Positions 13,121 through 26,045 of a DNA stretch of 64,000 nucleotides are shown one piece after another. Within the stretch, counting starts at the first letter, position 1; each line of letters starts with the position of its first letter. Below the pieces are notes generated by a model that saw nothing but the letters and a program-made list of their open reading frames with translations, searched no databases and was not told the DNA's origin. This stretch comes from Mesocentrotus franciscanus (taxonomy: Eukaryota > Echinodermata > Echinoidea > Camarodonta > Strongylocentrotidae). Made by a program: the position numbers and the translations under genes. The stretch covers positions 5,992,321 to 6,056,320 of the forward strand of contig CP137683.1 in NCBI GenBank assembly GCA_037976565.1. The letters are read 5' to 3'.

Positions 13121-14213
13121 TTATCAATAATGAAAAATGAAAGATAATCCAACTGAGTTCTCGAATTACAGAATAAAAATCAATTCAACATGTGGAACAC
13201 GATTTTACTGTGCCTGATGGAGGAATGGCTATGATATTACGAACACATGGTCTGGATTGCACGGCTCTTAAAAGCCTATCCTCTCGTGTAATATGATCGT
13301 CATATACCAGATACGTGTCCAGATATATTCTATTACGCCAGACTTACAATAAACGACGTGAAAATATTGACTGGAGGGGTCCAAACGGTATCATCTTTCA
13401 TGTCGTGTCCTGACTTTCAATTTTTCTGTGATGTTCTTTTTTTTTTAAACACAGGGTTAGGACTTACAATGTCCATGCTATTTCAAAGTCGTATACACAT
13501 ATATTTGGCGTAACATTCTATTGTTACCACCTCCTACTCGGAAAGGGAAAATTATGATAATTATAATCATGTTAATATTAATGGTGATAATATTGTTTAA
13601 GGATGAGGATGATGACAGTGATCAAGATGATGATACTACTGCTAAAACACATCAACTACAACTACTACTACTTGTACAACATGTGTCATAATAATAATGA
13701 TACCAACAATATAAGAACAATAATATTAATTATGATATTCAAAATATTGATACAAGACATTGAGAGAATTCATGTGACCGTTTTATCTGATAAATCTGTG
13801 TAAAATATATGTACATACACTTACCGTTTGTAGAGATGAGTGTGAAAAGTGTGTTTCTCATTCGGGGTATGTTGACATGTAATGCTTTCAAATCATGCCA
13901 GATAAAGGTCAAAAGATCGTTACGTTTGTCAATTGTAACGTGATGTCAGGAGAGAACAAAGTCAGCAGATCAAGGTTGAAAAGAGATACGTGTTAAATGG
14001 CCATGTGATGTATATTTGTCGAGACTTATAACCGACACATTCATGTAATAATGCACGGGCTCCATGTACGAAATATTCTTGAATGGCATACATTATAATA
14101 ACATGAACAAAGTCTTGAATGCAAGGTCATTCATATTTATTCAATTATGACGATTGGCAAATTAATAAAGTATACCGAGCGAAGTAGTAGTCTCTATACC
14201 AGTTGCCCTTGGC
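13121..14213. other. No recognisable feature
   Basis: Mixed AT-rich DNA with minor ATGATGATGA-like and ACTACTACT-like tracts at 13600-13680. No gene or mobile element was identified. Confidence 0.5.
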
Positions 14214-14665
14214 CAAACGCAAACCCAAGCACCTGGATACAGACCAATTCAAACGTATACAAACGTTGTCAAACATAGACAAACGTATACAAATCGAATG
14301 TTTACAAACTTGTATAAACGTGGACAAGCGTATACAAATCGATGTGTGCAAACTTGTACAAACGTATAGAAACGTTCAAAAATGTGGATGAACGTGTACA
14401 AAGATGATACACGTTTACAAATGTATGTGTACAAACGTGTACAAACAGTGAAAACGTGTACACACGTATAGAAACGTGGATATACGTCTACAAATATATA
14501 CCAATTGATGTGTACACACGTGTTAAAACGTGTACAAACGTTCCCAGACGTAAGCAAACGTTGACAAACGTACACATATTGACGTGTATAAACGTTGACA
14601 AACGTACACATATTGACGTGTATAAACGTTGACAAACGTACACACATTGACGTGTATAAACGTAT
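14214..14665 (+). repeat. ACAAACGT-type short-unit array with a 34-bp higher-order repeat
   Basis: About 450 bp made from degenerate units of 10-14 bp centred on ACAAACGT / ATACAAACGT, nearly all in one orientation. From about 14560 the units are organised into a cleaner 34-bp repeat (GACAAACGTACACATATTGA then CGTGTATAAACGTT). The 145-residue minus-strand frame across it (14249-14686; Val-Tyr-Thr-Arg-like repeats) is a repeat artefact with no family match I can name. Confidence 0.85.
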
Positions 14666-17600
14666 ACTCTTGTTCCTCGACAACATTTGAGAATCATGCT
14701 AGTCAGATATATTTTTGAGCCATGCTTATCGTTCGAGAAAAATATGATAAATATTTTTTTGTAAAATAATCCCAGATTCGCTAGTGCAAATATATCCAGA
14801 GGCGATGAAATATACCTGGTATTTCTAAGCTATGTATCAAAATCAAATAAGAATTTTGATTGCACTGGTATCATTTGCATCTTCAAAAATGGAGAAGCAT
14901 ACTAAGTCTTGTACTACAAAATATGATCGGAAAACTGGATTTCAGCAGCAATCTAAGCCATAGCTCACTGTGATATCCAATATTTCTGTTGACATGTAAT
15001 TGGAGATATTTATGACAGAATTGAGAGAGAAAAAAAATGTAAATACCAGAATGTCACTTTTTCCATCAGCGTAAAGCTCTCTGCCCTGTAGACTAGTGGA
15101 AAATCGTACCTGTGTATCGATATGTATAACATGTATACGCACATCACCCGTGGCAATTACATCATTCATCATAATAAACAGGTTTATTGGAATTCCTCTT
15201 CGTTAACTGCCCCGAACCTATTCTCCAGTTTAATGGTTTTTCAGTCTCCTAATTACTACTCTGATGAAACACGCAATAATGTAAATGTTTAAATTTGAAG
15301 GCTATTACCCCCTAAACACATCAATTTGTGTATCAACATGCGCATACTCGTCGTATACGTTACGGGTTAGAGGAGGCTGGCTTGACGAGGCTTTAAAACA
15401 ATTAGCTCGGTATTAACACACATTAACTACACGCGCTCTGGCCAGCGTAATATCTTAATCACTTAATTGATATGCTAGAGGCGATGTACCGGGAAAAGGT
15501 CATTTTTTGTCGAGGGGAAATCATTAACATCGACGTCATATTTGGGTTAAATATCTCTACACGGCAAGATCCCCGAATGAAGCGATTAAGCTGCTCCTCT
15601 AGTTAATATCTTATTTGTAAAAGCAATCAATGCGGAATTTGTGCTAAGGCTACAAATTACATAGATACTTTTGCTATGGTTAACAAAAGGAAAGTAAAAT
15701 GAAACTCAAAAAAAAAGTTCTCATGACACGAATCGAACGGTACATGTGTCAGATATTTCGAATTTATGTCTATGATTTTGATGGATTTTTAGCGTAAATA
15801 ATGACAGAAAGGGCAAATGGAGACTTCCGGTCATCCTGTCTGTTTCTTAGTATACATCCATTGTATTCATGGTTTGATGCACTCCTTCATAATATGGGCT
15901 TTATCCTCATAATTCAGTGCACGCTTGACATCCAATATTCTGAGCGTGCTTGGGAGATCATGACACATTTCTTTTTCTTCTCATGTGCGATGGCAAAAAC
16001 ATACTGATATACCCGTCTTCCGTCTAATGTAGCTTAACGTATCTTCTAAAGAAAGATACTTTCGGATATCACATTTGGCACCAATAGAAGCCGACGTATT
16101 ATCCCGAAAGACCTTTGATGACGGTATCTAGGGCGAATGACCTATGAAAAAAAGAGGAACTTTCAGGACAACGCCACATGGACGATTATAGAGCCCCTCC
16201 CCGCCCAGTCAGAAGCGAATCCCAAATAGAAAATGAGGATACGAAGAAATGCTCCGAAATGATGCATTGATGCATTCGTTTCCGAGGAGGTGATGATGGA
16301 TTAGAGAAAGAGAGGGATGCGAAATGCTGTCGTGATCAAAATAAGTCTCAAATTCAAATTCGAAATTTGCGAGAAAGAGGTTCTGATTAGGTGACATTTG
16401 CCGAAAAGTGCTCAGTGGAAAAACAAGATAACACAAACGGTGCCCTCAGATTCTTGAAGTATCTAAGAATAGGATAGGTTCCTCACACAGTAAATATAAA
16501 GAATGTGCTTATCCATTTTTTAGAAACAGTTCAGATGCTTGATTTCAAGCTTTGATATGGAGAATACTACACCGATCTCTCATTGGTGTAACATTGTTTT
16601 TCTTTGTTTGTGCTTTGTTTGTGCTTTTGGTGATGTCATTAGTTGTTATCCATTCTGATTATGTCATGTATAAACAAAATTGCATTGATAGAGAATGTGG
16701 ACAAATAAATAAATGACAACAAAATACAATTGTAATTAGACTCAATTGATTTTTTGGCTAAATAATATGAGTCGTCATTAAAAATGCGAGTACAAACAGA
16801 CAATAATTGAAGATGGATATAGGACGAATCATATAAATCTTTCACGTACAATTTTCTGAAGAGGACTGAACCGTCTATGCAAGGACTCTGAAGGAAGTCA
16901 AACGGGGTAAACTTTACGTAACTATCTCTTTTGAATAAATCCATAAGGGGGTAACCTTTACCTATCTCCTTATGGAGCTAATCATAACTGGGCATTGCCA
17001 TTAGCCAAATTTTTTTTACACCCGCTAAAAATGTCATTGGCTTGATGAATGATGTTTTCATGATGTCACTGACATGTTTTCACGAGTTTTAATCCAATGA
17101 AGCGAGGTGGGATGTGCCATGTAAAGATTATGGACGTGCACACCCTCCAATTCATTACACTCCGGTGTTTGAATGGAGGATAGTACGATGAGGTTATTGC
17201 ACTTCTCCCGAGACGAAGAAAGATCAATATTCGGACATGTCTGGGGCAGGCAAGGCTCGTCTTTCAATGGAAGATGCCTGCCCATTTTCTCATGTTCCCC
17301 ATGTCCGTACATTCGTTGGGAATGAGAGAGATATGGAAGTGAGTAATTCAATATCTGGTCTTAATCCCTCGCAAATATGACAGGGATGTATTGTATGTGG
17401 ATTGAGATGGCATCAATGCACTCGTCATGTTCCTCCACCCAAGCTGTTCTTAGAGACTTTGCATGAATTTAAGGCGTTTTGGGGATCTTATTTCCCAAGT
17501 ACTCCTTTTTCGATCCACAAAAAGCCCCCCAAAAGCAGCAGAGCACCTTTTTATGAATTTTAAACGTGGAATATTGCTCCGAAATAAGTTAAGGACTTGG

Positions 17601-18480
17601 TTGAATAATAATATCCGCAGCGTTTCTACGATGGATCTTCAGGGAGAACTAGCCTGAAGTACGTGTATGCGACCTTGATAGAGACTGTGGGCTATCAAAT
17701 GCAACTTTATCGATGGGTTACTTCACTTTCTTGCATCATTGCGAAGGATTGTGATGGTAATGACCACTGAAAAGGGCAATTCTTCACAGAGGTAGACTCC
17801 ATGTAACGTCCTTGCCTTCTCAATATTGATCGTATGTGTTTTTATTGACCCTTATAGTGCTACCGAGTGTGCAGTCATGTATCACAAATCGAACATCGTG
17901 GTTAATCGTTCTTAATAATGCTTATTTCATTGTTTTAAGTGCTTGATTTGATAAGTAAAAGTGTACCATAGTATCAAACATCATGAAACATTTTCCAGTT
18001 CTGAACTTCGAGAAGCAAGGAGCGCTTCTTACTCTTAACGTACCATGTAGACCAGTTTGAGATTTTTGAATTGTAAAACGTTGAAGCCACTCAAAGGGTT
18101 AGGACACTTTTAGCATCATGCTGGCCTTGCCACATCTTTGACAACATTTTTATTTATTTATTTCATGTTAGAAAATAACCAATCAAAATTAGGATGTAGA
18201 CAAACATTGCCTTCTCCGTACCAAATTAACTTCCAAATTTGTTGACTTACTCTGGAAATTCCTAAGCAAAACATATGCCCGTCCTTCATAAAAAGGTTAA
18301 TTAGTTGCAGATTATGTAAGGTCATATATTTGTTATATTTGTGGAAGGGTTTTGAATTTTGCTAAGGATTTCCTTTTAATTCATTCCGCAGAGTTGGGGA
18401 AAAAAACAGAATTAAAAGCATTGAAACCCGTTTTCTAGTTATTGTTAACGCAATAATGTGCGGCCTGAAATTTTATGATG
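14666..18480. other. No recognisable gene
   Basis: Nearly 4 kb without a supported element. The longest frames are 16639-16944 minus (101 residues) and 17058-17351 minus (97 residues). Neither has a recognisable motif or convincing splice context. A short hairpin CCATAAGG..CCTTATGG lies at about 16941-16976. Confidence 0.5.
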
Positions 18481-18780
18481 AATACGCGTGATAGAAAGAG
18501 AGAAGGAAGAGAAGGATAGAGAGAAAGAGAGATTAAAAAAAGAGAAAGAGAACGAGAGAGAGAAAGGGAGAGAGAAAGAGAAAGAGATAGAGAAAGAGAA
18601 AGAGCATTAGAAAGAGAAAGAATTATATAGAGATAGAAAGAGACAGATAAAGAGAAAGGGAACTACAAAAAGTGCAAGGGAAAAATAAAGAGAAATGGAA
18701 AACAGAAAGAGAAAGAGAAAGATAAGGACCGAGAGAAAAAAGAAAATTAAAGAAAGGGAAAGAGCAAGAGAACCACAAAC
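18481..18780. repeat. GA-rich low-complexity tract
   Basis: About 300 bp of GAGAAA / AAAGAG units, strongly purine-biased on the plus strand, with occasional AT interruptions. Confidence 0.9.
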
Positions 18781-20636
18781 AGATAGAAATGCTATGCTTT
18801 GTTCATTCTTCTAAAGATGTACATCAATTTAAAAATCTCCATAGCGTCATCTCTTTCTGAATACCGCAGGATTTATGGCATGAATGCAATGACTTCAAAT
18901 ATTCTTAAGATTGGTTTAGTAAGTGAGAGAATTAGAATACACAGATAAAAATATTTGTGTAATCGGAAAATTAATTCCAATGAATAAAGATCACTTGTTA
19001 CTCTTAGATAAGGAGTATTTTTTTCCAATGAAATAAAAATCGTCTTCGCTCTAAAATATTGTCCTACATCACATTCTCCAATTCCCTATTTGGATTTGAA
19101 AGTCTCGCTTTCGTCGTCACCGAAAAAAGGAAATGAATATTCGTGGAGGAGAAACAAACGATTTCCCCAAGGGTTGTGGCAGTATACGCGAGCAATATAC
19201 CGTTAACGCATTAACGTATTACGCAAGCCGCTGAAATAACAGAACGTACTACTATGTGGTTGATCTGTGCAGGGTTATTCAATCCCCGACAATACTGCTT
19301 TCCAATACTCCATATCACCATAGCAATCAGAATAATAGCAAAAGAGGCTTTACAATTTGGGTTTTAAGTATCATAAAAGATGGCTACATAATTCTGCTGG
19401 CGAATCACTAGGGAGAGAATGAGGATGGAATATCTTACGGAAAGAGAGAACAAAACAGCAACAGTTTTGGTCACCACGATGTATTCATGATGTCCAAACC
19501 TCTCACGTATTCAACAGGTCTTGATAATTTTATCTAGACGCACCTGCAAATTGGGAAAAACAGTTTTCATTTCTCTCTTGTATATAGATATCTTGATGCT
19601 TAAAGGCATCGTTTAACAATGTTAAATCTGAGATGCACGACCCTACGTGTTATCAGTGTCTGTGATATGGTGTAATATTGAAGCCCTAAAAAAAAATCGC
19701 GCTTCAAAATGATCAAGAAGTGGCTCAAAAAAGTAAAAATCTTTGAGTGACCGGTTTTTATACTCGTTTCCCTCAATAGAATGTAAAGTTATGAAAACCG
19801 TTAGGAAAACGCAAAATTTGATTTCGATTTCCAATCATAAATATCTTGATAATCAGACAGGCGATCGGCTTGTAAAAGTCATGGGGTTCCTGACTGACCT
19901 AAATGTTTATAATTATCATTGCATCATGAGCTAAAATCCTGGATTTTGTTTCAGAATCTGAGACAAAGTTACCCTATCCCTTTAATAAGGCGTCACGTGA
20001 GAATGCAAAAGATGCAACAGGGATTTATACATTTTGTCAATGGGTTTATTTTATTGAAATTCACTGCAGCTACGTATGGAAATGCGAATATGATGAATTG
20101 CAGCTAAGATGGGGGATTTTGAGAGTTTCTTTTTCGTAATACCATAAATCATATTCCAGAAACGTACAATGATTGCTTCAGAGTACAGCCATGGATATAT
20201 TCAAGTTTTCTCTTGATGCATGAGCGTAAGAATAAAGTGAATTCAGAAGTTGAACTCGTTTGATGGATGTTCCAAGGAATTCCGTAATAACATCCCTGAG
20301 TTCAACACCTCCGCTTATCTTCCTTGCCTCGAAGGCATTAACCTATTCATTGCTACTCAGTTACTACCATGAATATTAATGTTGTCATGATTGTAACATT
20401 TTATAGGAATGGATCGTTTTCCATTAAAAATAAATATCACTCTTATCTCTCATGATCACTTAAACAAATTTATTTATCTACCGTAGATATGAACTCATTT
20501 CAATAGACACATTGATATAATATAATGGAAAAATACTACTAGTTATTACATGCTTATCTTTCAAAAACAGTACTATGTGGGTAGCGTATTTAAATGGAAA
20601 AATACACCCTGATTAAAAAATAGAAGAAGTAATAAG
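18781..20636. other. No recognisable feature
   Basis: AT-rich DNA with chance frames of 61-63 residues only. No tandem or inverted structure confirmed. Confidence 0.5.
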
Positions 20637-21038
20637 CCCACTGCACACTACACGATCGTCCTGCGATCCGATTTTCGAAGAAATGGCAATCGGATTAAAT
20701 AGGAAATCTAAACAAACATCATCTTTTCGATTTAGCTTCTAAATAATGATAAGAATACTTAAAACCGGAAATGTTAGTGCATTGAACTTTTCAAGTCATA
20801 ATACAAGTCGAATCGGCTTCAGATCGTAGACCGGTCTGACGTCACTACGATTCTGAGCCGATTTAGCTTTTCTACTTTCGGGGACACGTGACATCCTTTG
20901 ATATTTAGATTTCTTATACATATGACTAATCAGATCCTCGGTCATTAAGATTTGACATGTTTAAATGCTTGTGTCAGATGCTATATTGCATATTCAACCA
21001 AAATCAGATCGTAGTCGGATCGTTTAATGTCCGGGGAG
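20637..21038. mobile_element. MITE-like element with ~35-bp degenerate TIRs
   Basis: The left end CCCACTGCACACTACACGAT continues CGTCCTGCGATCCGATTTT. The reverse complement of the right end reads CCCCGGACATTAAACGATCC then GACTACGATCTGATTTT. The two are clearly related across about 38 bp. The interior repeats the same theme (AGATCGTAGACCGG, CTACGATTCTGAGCCGATTT). No coding capacity and no clear target duplication, so superfamily is unassigned. Confidence 0.65.
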
Positions 21039-21769
21039 GTGATAGAAATTGATAAATGAAAAGGGTAAGAAAGTTGCAATTCTTTGAGTTGGAATTCATC
21101 AGACATAAATTGGCAACTTCATGAATTATTTGTTGAGCAAAGGGGCCAATTGTTCTCGAAAAAAAAAGAAATTAAGAGATTTTGTTATTCTATTGGTCAA
21201 AACAAGTCTCTATTCCTGTTCAAACTATGAGCTCATTTGCTTGTTCTGTCTCCCCATTCGATTTGAACAAAAGTAGTGACGCAAAATGAACACATAGATG
21301 AGAGTCGAGAAAGAAAGATTTAATAGCATCTGTAACAAATTGAAAAAAAAATGCAGACAATCATCTGTAGGCGTGCGCGCAAGCTGAGTGTATTAATAAC
21401 TCCAGAGGAAGATTTGCAGCCTTTGGTATGTTTACACAAGCGGCCCCAAATATTTGATTTTTTAAGGTTTTCCCCCTCGAAGAATCCGGCGTTGAGGGTA
21501 AAGGCACTTTACTCACATAACCCCGCCTGACCCTCAGCATTCACTCCGCGAGTTTTGAAGTTTAATGAGCCGCATGAGAGATGCTTGATTCTGAGAAAAA
21601 AAATAAAGTAGATAATTTTGGGACTTGATTGCTCCCGCTTTCTTTCAGATGTGTGATTATAGGCATCGTTTCGTTTGGTATTTCTCCATTAGGTATACCC
21701 GGAGTTTTCACTGCAAAATATTTGTGACGTCATAGGCGAACACAGTTTTGGGTTTTCCAACTTGTAGTC

Positions 21770-22600
21770 AGTCGCAAGCATCCGTAAATAACTCGCTGGT
21801 ATTCGTAAATAACTCGTCACAACCCGCAACAACTCGCAGACACACTTAGGGATCCGTCAAAGGAGAGGCAAGTTTTTTGACATAAATCTTCTTACGATTG
21901 TCCACGGATTGATTTTTCCGTAAATAACTCGTATTTAGCTCGTAACAATCCGTAAGTATCGTAAACCGCTCGCAACAATACGTAACCATCCGTAAACTGC
22001 TCTCAAGAATCCGTAAATGACTCGTAACAATTTGTTTAAACGATTTGTTACGGTTAGTTTACGATTTGCTTACGGATTATTCACGGATTATTACGAGTGC
22101 TTACGTGTTGTTTACGATTTCATTCGGGTCGTGTTACGATGGCTTTACGGATTGTTACGAGTTATTACGAGCATTTTACGTGTAGTTACGAGTAATTTAC
22201 AAATGGATACGTATACTTTACGTATTCTTACATATTGTTTACGATTTGGGGAAAGGTATAAAAGCTGCAAAATCGAACACTTCATTTTCAGTTGTTATTT
22301 TTTGGCTAAAAATCGGAAGGACTCGTAAACACTCGTAACTAACTCGTAACTATTCGTAACAACAAGTAAACATGTCGTAACTAGCACGTAAGTTGCTCGT
22401 AGTTATCCGTGACAACTCGTAACAAATCGTGGAATTTTGCCGTAAATACATCGTAATAACTCGTAATAATCCGTAATAAACCGTAATTAGCTCGTAATAA
22501 CCCGTGACAACTCTTAAATCGGTCGTAAAGTGGCTAAATCGTAAGGATCCGTGAAAGATCCGTGAATTTGTGCGAACCGTAAGGACTCGTAAGAAAAATC
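21770..22600. repeat. Strand-switching array of CGTAA / TCGTAACAA sub-repeats
   Basis: Three blocks are built from one degenerate motif (ACTCGTAACAATCCGTAA and variants). Block A, about 21783-22028, carries it on the plus strand. Block B, about 22036-22245, carries the reverse complement (TTACGATTTG, TTACGAGTTATTACGAG). Block C, about 22321-22600, is plus-strand again. A and B meet at a near-palindrome (ACAATTTGTTTAAACGATTTGT, 20 bases compared). B and C flank a 75-bp unique spacer. Frames at 22017-22328 and 22350-22625 are repeat artefacts. Weak candidate outer ends (GTATACCC near 21693, GGGTATAAC near 22615) are not secure. Confidence 0.85.
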
Positions 22601-22615
22601 CGTGTATGTGAAGGG

Positions 22616-24060
22616 GGTATAACAAAATGAATCATTATTTCCACAGTTCCCCATTACGATCAATTCTCAGACTATTCTTAAAATTGCAAAGATGGTGATA
22701 ATATGTTTCCCAGAACAATCTGATCTCTTTCTTCAAGATGTCCGTTGTTCTCTTTTATCATTGAACCTCACTTGAACAATTTATTGAGGTGATTATCATA
22801 TGTGCTGTTGCTCTGTGTAACACTTTGTAAATACAGAATGATGTAAATTTTAATATGGCCGAAACAAGGAATAGGTAGGGTCCCAATACCAGCTGACATT
22901 TGAGGCTACCTATTTACCGAAGTAGAAAAAAACGATATAGTCATTGAGAAGTTGTTATGTCAATCTTTTTTCCAAGTGCCATCGGACATAAACATGCTGT
23001 GGGTTGCTACTTAGAAAAGAAAAGAAAAAAGTCTCCCTCCTTCCTTTGGAAAAAAGTTTAGGGCACTTGCCATTGTACCCTATTCACATTAATTTCTGAA
23101 GTTATGACAGGTGATCTTTCCAGTCCAGGACACAAATACCCCATCTCACATGAGAACAATTAGTCCTAAAGCAATACCTACACCAGTCTCTGCTTACACT
23201 ATGAGCATAGATGACTTATAATGATGATAGAACAACCTAGTGAGGTGTGGCATGCATCATTGACTGCCATAGAGTTCAGACACGTTTCAATGATTCGGCG
23301 ATTCATGCTCGAAAAGGCGGGAAAACGAGGGTGATCGTGAATAAATTTTGTGAGGTACCTACTAACTCAGGCGTGTCAAAAACACCGCAGGCGATCGCAT
23401 GCTATAAGAAAGTACCGGTATATTTATCGTGCTATTTTCTTTTATTATTTGTATTACTTACTTATTTGAGTTCATGTAAAGGCGAGTTTGTTTATATAAG
23501 TATTTCCTTATGGCGGACCGATAAATATTATTAATAAGTCAGAATAAGTCTGAAGAGATGGGGTATTTGTTTCGAGTTTGTTAGAGTCGCTACCCGGCAA
23601 ACAGTAAATGACAGGTTCAAATCCCAATCCAAGACTCTTTTCTGACTTGTTTTAAATAACGAGCACGCGACCTTTATTTACTGGGTGCAAGCCAAAAATG
23701 TCTTTACAAAAATGTACTTATTTATCAACGACCCAACTGTAACGCACAAAATCTGTATTCGTAGATTGAATTATTTCCTATAAATTTATTTCCTCGTCCG
23801 TTGTTTTTGTTCGAGGCCGCTCCCCTCTCTATAATTATATCTTTTACTGCCAGAATATTCATGACTCGAGGAGGACATCGCCAATACTTCATCCACCAGA
23901 CCACATGAATGGGAGGATGGTTAATGATGCGAAAGAGATGCTGACCACCGTATAGTACGGTTGAATTATGACATATTTCTGTCGCCAGTCATAGTCGTTC
24001 ATTGCGCGGATGAATGCCATTTATAAAAATTTCCTATGTCAATCACCAAAAGGTCAAATC
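22616..24060. other. No recognisable gene; weak tRNA-like box near 23610
   Basis: A box-B-like AGGTTCAAATCCC at about 23611 sits after GTTTGTTAGAGTCGC, but no SINE core follows, so no element is called. The 95-residue frame 23247-23534 has no recognisable motif. Confidence 0.45.
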
Positions 24061-24066
24061 TGTATG

Positions 24067-24102
24067 AGGAGGAGGAGGAGGAGGAGGAGGAGGAGGAGGA
24101 GG
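24067..24102. repeat. (AGG)12 microsatellite
   Basis: A clean trinucleotide run directly upstream of the SINE head at about 24100. Confidence 0.95.
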
Positions 24103-24297
24103 CCAAATGGCTTACTTGGAGAGCAGTGGTATTGTAGCTGGGAAACCTTGGTTCGAAACCAAGTGGATTCGCTAGTGCCCTTTGGTAAGGTATTAATCCT
24201 CATTACACCAAGTCCCTCTGAGAGGACTGTAAGCCGTCGGTCCCCTGCTTGCTTATTTAGAAGCATGCAATGCATTCTTAGCAATGAAATTAAATAA
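24100..24297 (+). mobile_element. tRNA-derived SINE
   Basis: A tRNA-like head has box-A-like GGCCAAATGGCTTACTTGG at 24101 and an internal-promoter box B GGTTCGAAACC at 24150-24160. The body carries TTTGGTAAGGTATTAATCC and GAGGACTGTAAGCCGTCGGT. The same core reads ATGTTAAAGGTCGGTCCC in the SINE at 25861. SINEs of this type use RNA polymerase III and borrow LINE machinery (family knowledge). A short (TA)n follows at 24313-24332. Confidence 0.8.
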
Positions 24298-24312
24298 ACC
24301 ATCAACCATTCA

Positions 24313-24332
24313 TATATATATATATATATATC
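24313..24332. repeat. (TA)10 microsatellite
   Basis: A pure TA run 16 bp after the SINE tail. It may have grown from the original tail. Confidence 0.9.
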
Positions 24333-25497
24333 GGATAAATGAATGACTCATTGACTGTGCTTCAGTCATTGGCATAGCAATCTTTTACTGTCAAAGTCAA
24401 TCGTGCTCTATTCAATTCGATCGTCTGTTCCAATATGATTTTTCATTTGAAGAAAATCTCTTTTCCTTTAATTTTTTTTTTGTCTTTAAGTGATTCATCT
24501 TTTGCATCAAGTTTTCAACCGTGGTTTATACCCCTCTCTCTCTCCGTAAATAATTCTGTCCGTCTATTTCTCTAATACTAATAGCACACTGTCACTGTGT
24601 CCAAAATGTAATATTTGTTCACTTTTTGTTCTGAATAAGATAAGTTATCTTCTAAATTGTGAAATTCGCAACCATCATGTTCCCCCTGACTTTCCGTCCA
24701 TTTTACATTCTGATTTGCACGTACGTCAGATTACGGGATCATTAAAACCTGCCCTAAATCTACTCAATTGTAATCCATCTTCTGATGGTATCTTTCCAAC
24801 TTTTTTTGCTTTTTCAAAGGAAACAAATTAATGTCGGCCATTCCTTTTACATTACGCACCCCACGCAATCACTCAATAGGTCTCTCATCCTTCACTTGAG
24901 AGAGCTTATCTCATTTAAATGTTAATTTACAAAGTCTGCCAATCTATTTGACATCCAGAGGTTATTACACTAAGCCTTGTATCACTATATTAATAGCCAT
25001 GTTACTATTTATATCAAATGATAACGTAAATGGTCTTCAACTACGCCATTCGTTTTACCATTCCTATGGTAACGGTACAGCTGCCTACATATATATATAT
25101 TCTTCATTTACATTATATAATCAACTTCATTTCTAGAAGATTGTCCATTTTGTCAGAATAATCTTTCTTGCCTGAAGTTTGCGTTCCTATTATAGAATGC
25201 TTATCGCTATGGTATCTTCAAAACATGACATTCAAAGGCGTGATAAAGGTCTTTCACTTGATCAAGTTTTTTTTTGAGAGGCAGTTTTGTCCTCAAATCC
25301 TTATCTAATTCTGTTTTTGTATACATCCCAGTACCGTGCAGTTCGATTCAAATCTCAAATTGAGGTTGTGGAAGAAAAATCGACTTCAATAGGATTATTT
25401 ATTCAAGATTATTGATCGAGTATCAGGGAATTAGCATCACGATGTTAATACAAAATTGTAATGTCTCGTAGAATGAAATGCACTTGCAATATCCCCT
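24333..25497. other. No recognisable feature
   Basis: AT- and CT-rich unique-looking DNA. Only short frames are present and no element was identified. Confidence 0.5.
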
Positions 25498-25674
25498 AGC
25501 AAGACATGAATTCATACATGCCACTGTCCACCCAGAGGTAGGAAGCGGGTATCTGGTAGGAAGGATTTCCTTGAATGCCGTGAGCGTCCGGGGTAACACT
25601 GGAGCGTCTTGAGCTCCTTACGTGGTGGATCTGTGCGCTATACAAATTGCCAATATCATCATAATCAATATCAT
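25498..25674 (+). mobile_element. 5'-truncated SINE (core and tail)
   Basis: Begins AGCAAGACATGAATTCATAC, matching the GGCAAGACATTAATCGACAT core of the SINEs at 29812 and 27965. It continues CACCCAGAGGTAGGAAGCGG and GTATCTGGTAGG, the CACCCAGGTG..GGGTACCTGG block. The 3' end GTGCGCTATACAAATTGCC followed by ATCATCATAAT matches the tail of the 27965 SINE. The tRNA-like head is missing. Confidence 0.8.
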
Positions 25675-25860
25675 TACAGTGCATTCTTAGATGGATTTAG
25701 CTCAATTGATGTTTTTGGGAGAACATAAAGAATAAAAAAGAAATACTGTTTTTAAATTGTATTGCACATTCTTTGAATTCACTGACATGAATTGCAGTTG
25801 ATCATTAATTAAATTTTTCCTTTTTAAAATATAAAGTCACGGACATAGCTTTAAATGTGG

Positions 25861-26045
25861 GGAGATGTGAGTTGGTCTAGCGGCACGTTCACTTGGTCAG
25901 CTCTCTTTCTTCGCCTACAAACTTGCTCAGGCGATCCCGGTTCGAAACTGAGACACGTCTTTCGGATGGTGATGTTAAAGGTCGGTCCCCAGACGTAAAT
26001 AACCATATCTGATTGATACACGTCTTTTAAAAACCCAATTTATAA
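25861..26045 (+). mobile_element. tRNA-derived SINE (second core type)
   Basis: Box A region GTTGGTCTAGCGGC begins at 25871 and box B GGTTCGAAACT lies at 25939-25949. The core CGGATGGTGATGTTAAAGGT then CGGTCCCCAGACG follows. It lacks the CACCCAGGTG block, so it belongs with the SINE at 24100 and the relic at 42850 rather than those at 27965 and 29812. The exact 3' end is uncertain. Confidence 0.75.

Noticed and set aside
12789..13152. Ile/Leu/Asn homopolymer frames
   Set aside because: Translation of an ATT microsatellite in several phases.
14249..14686. 145-residue minus-strand frame rich in Val, Tyr, Thr and Arg
   Set aside because: Entirely within the ACAAACGT array; periodic residues reflect the DNA repeat.
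22017..22625. 103- and 91-residue frames (Arg/Val/Tyr-rich)
   Set aside because: Translations of the CGTAA array in opposite orientations.
23560..23650. Possible tRNA-derived SINE (AGGTTCAAATCCC)
   Set aside because: Box-B-like only; no SINE core or tail follows.
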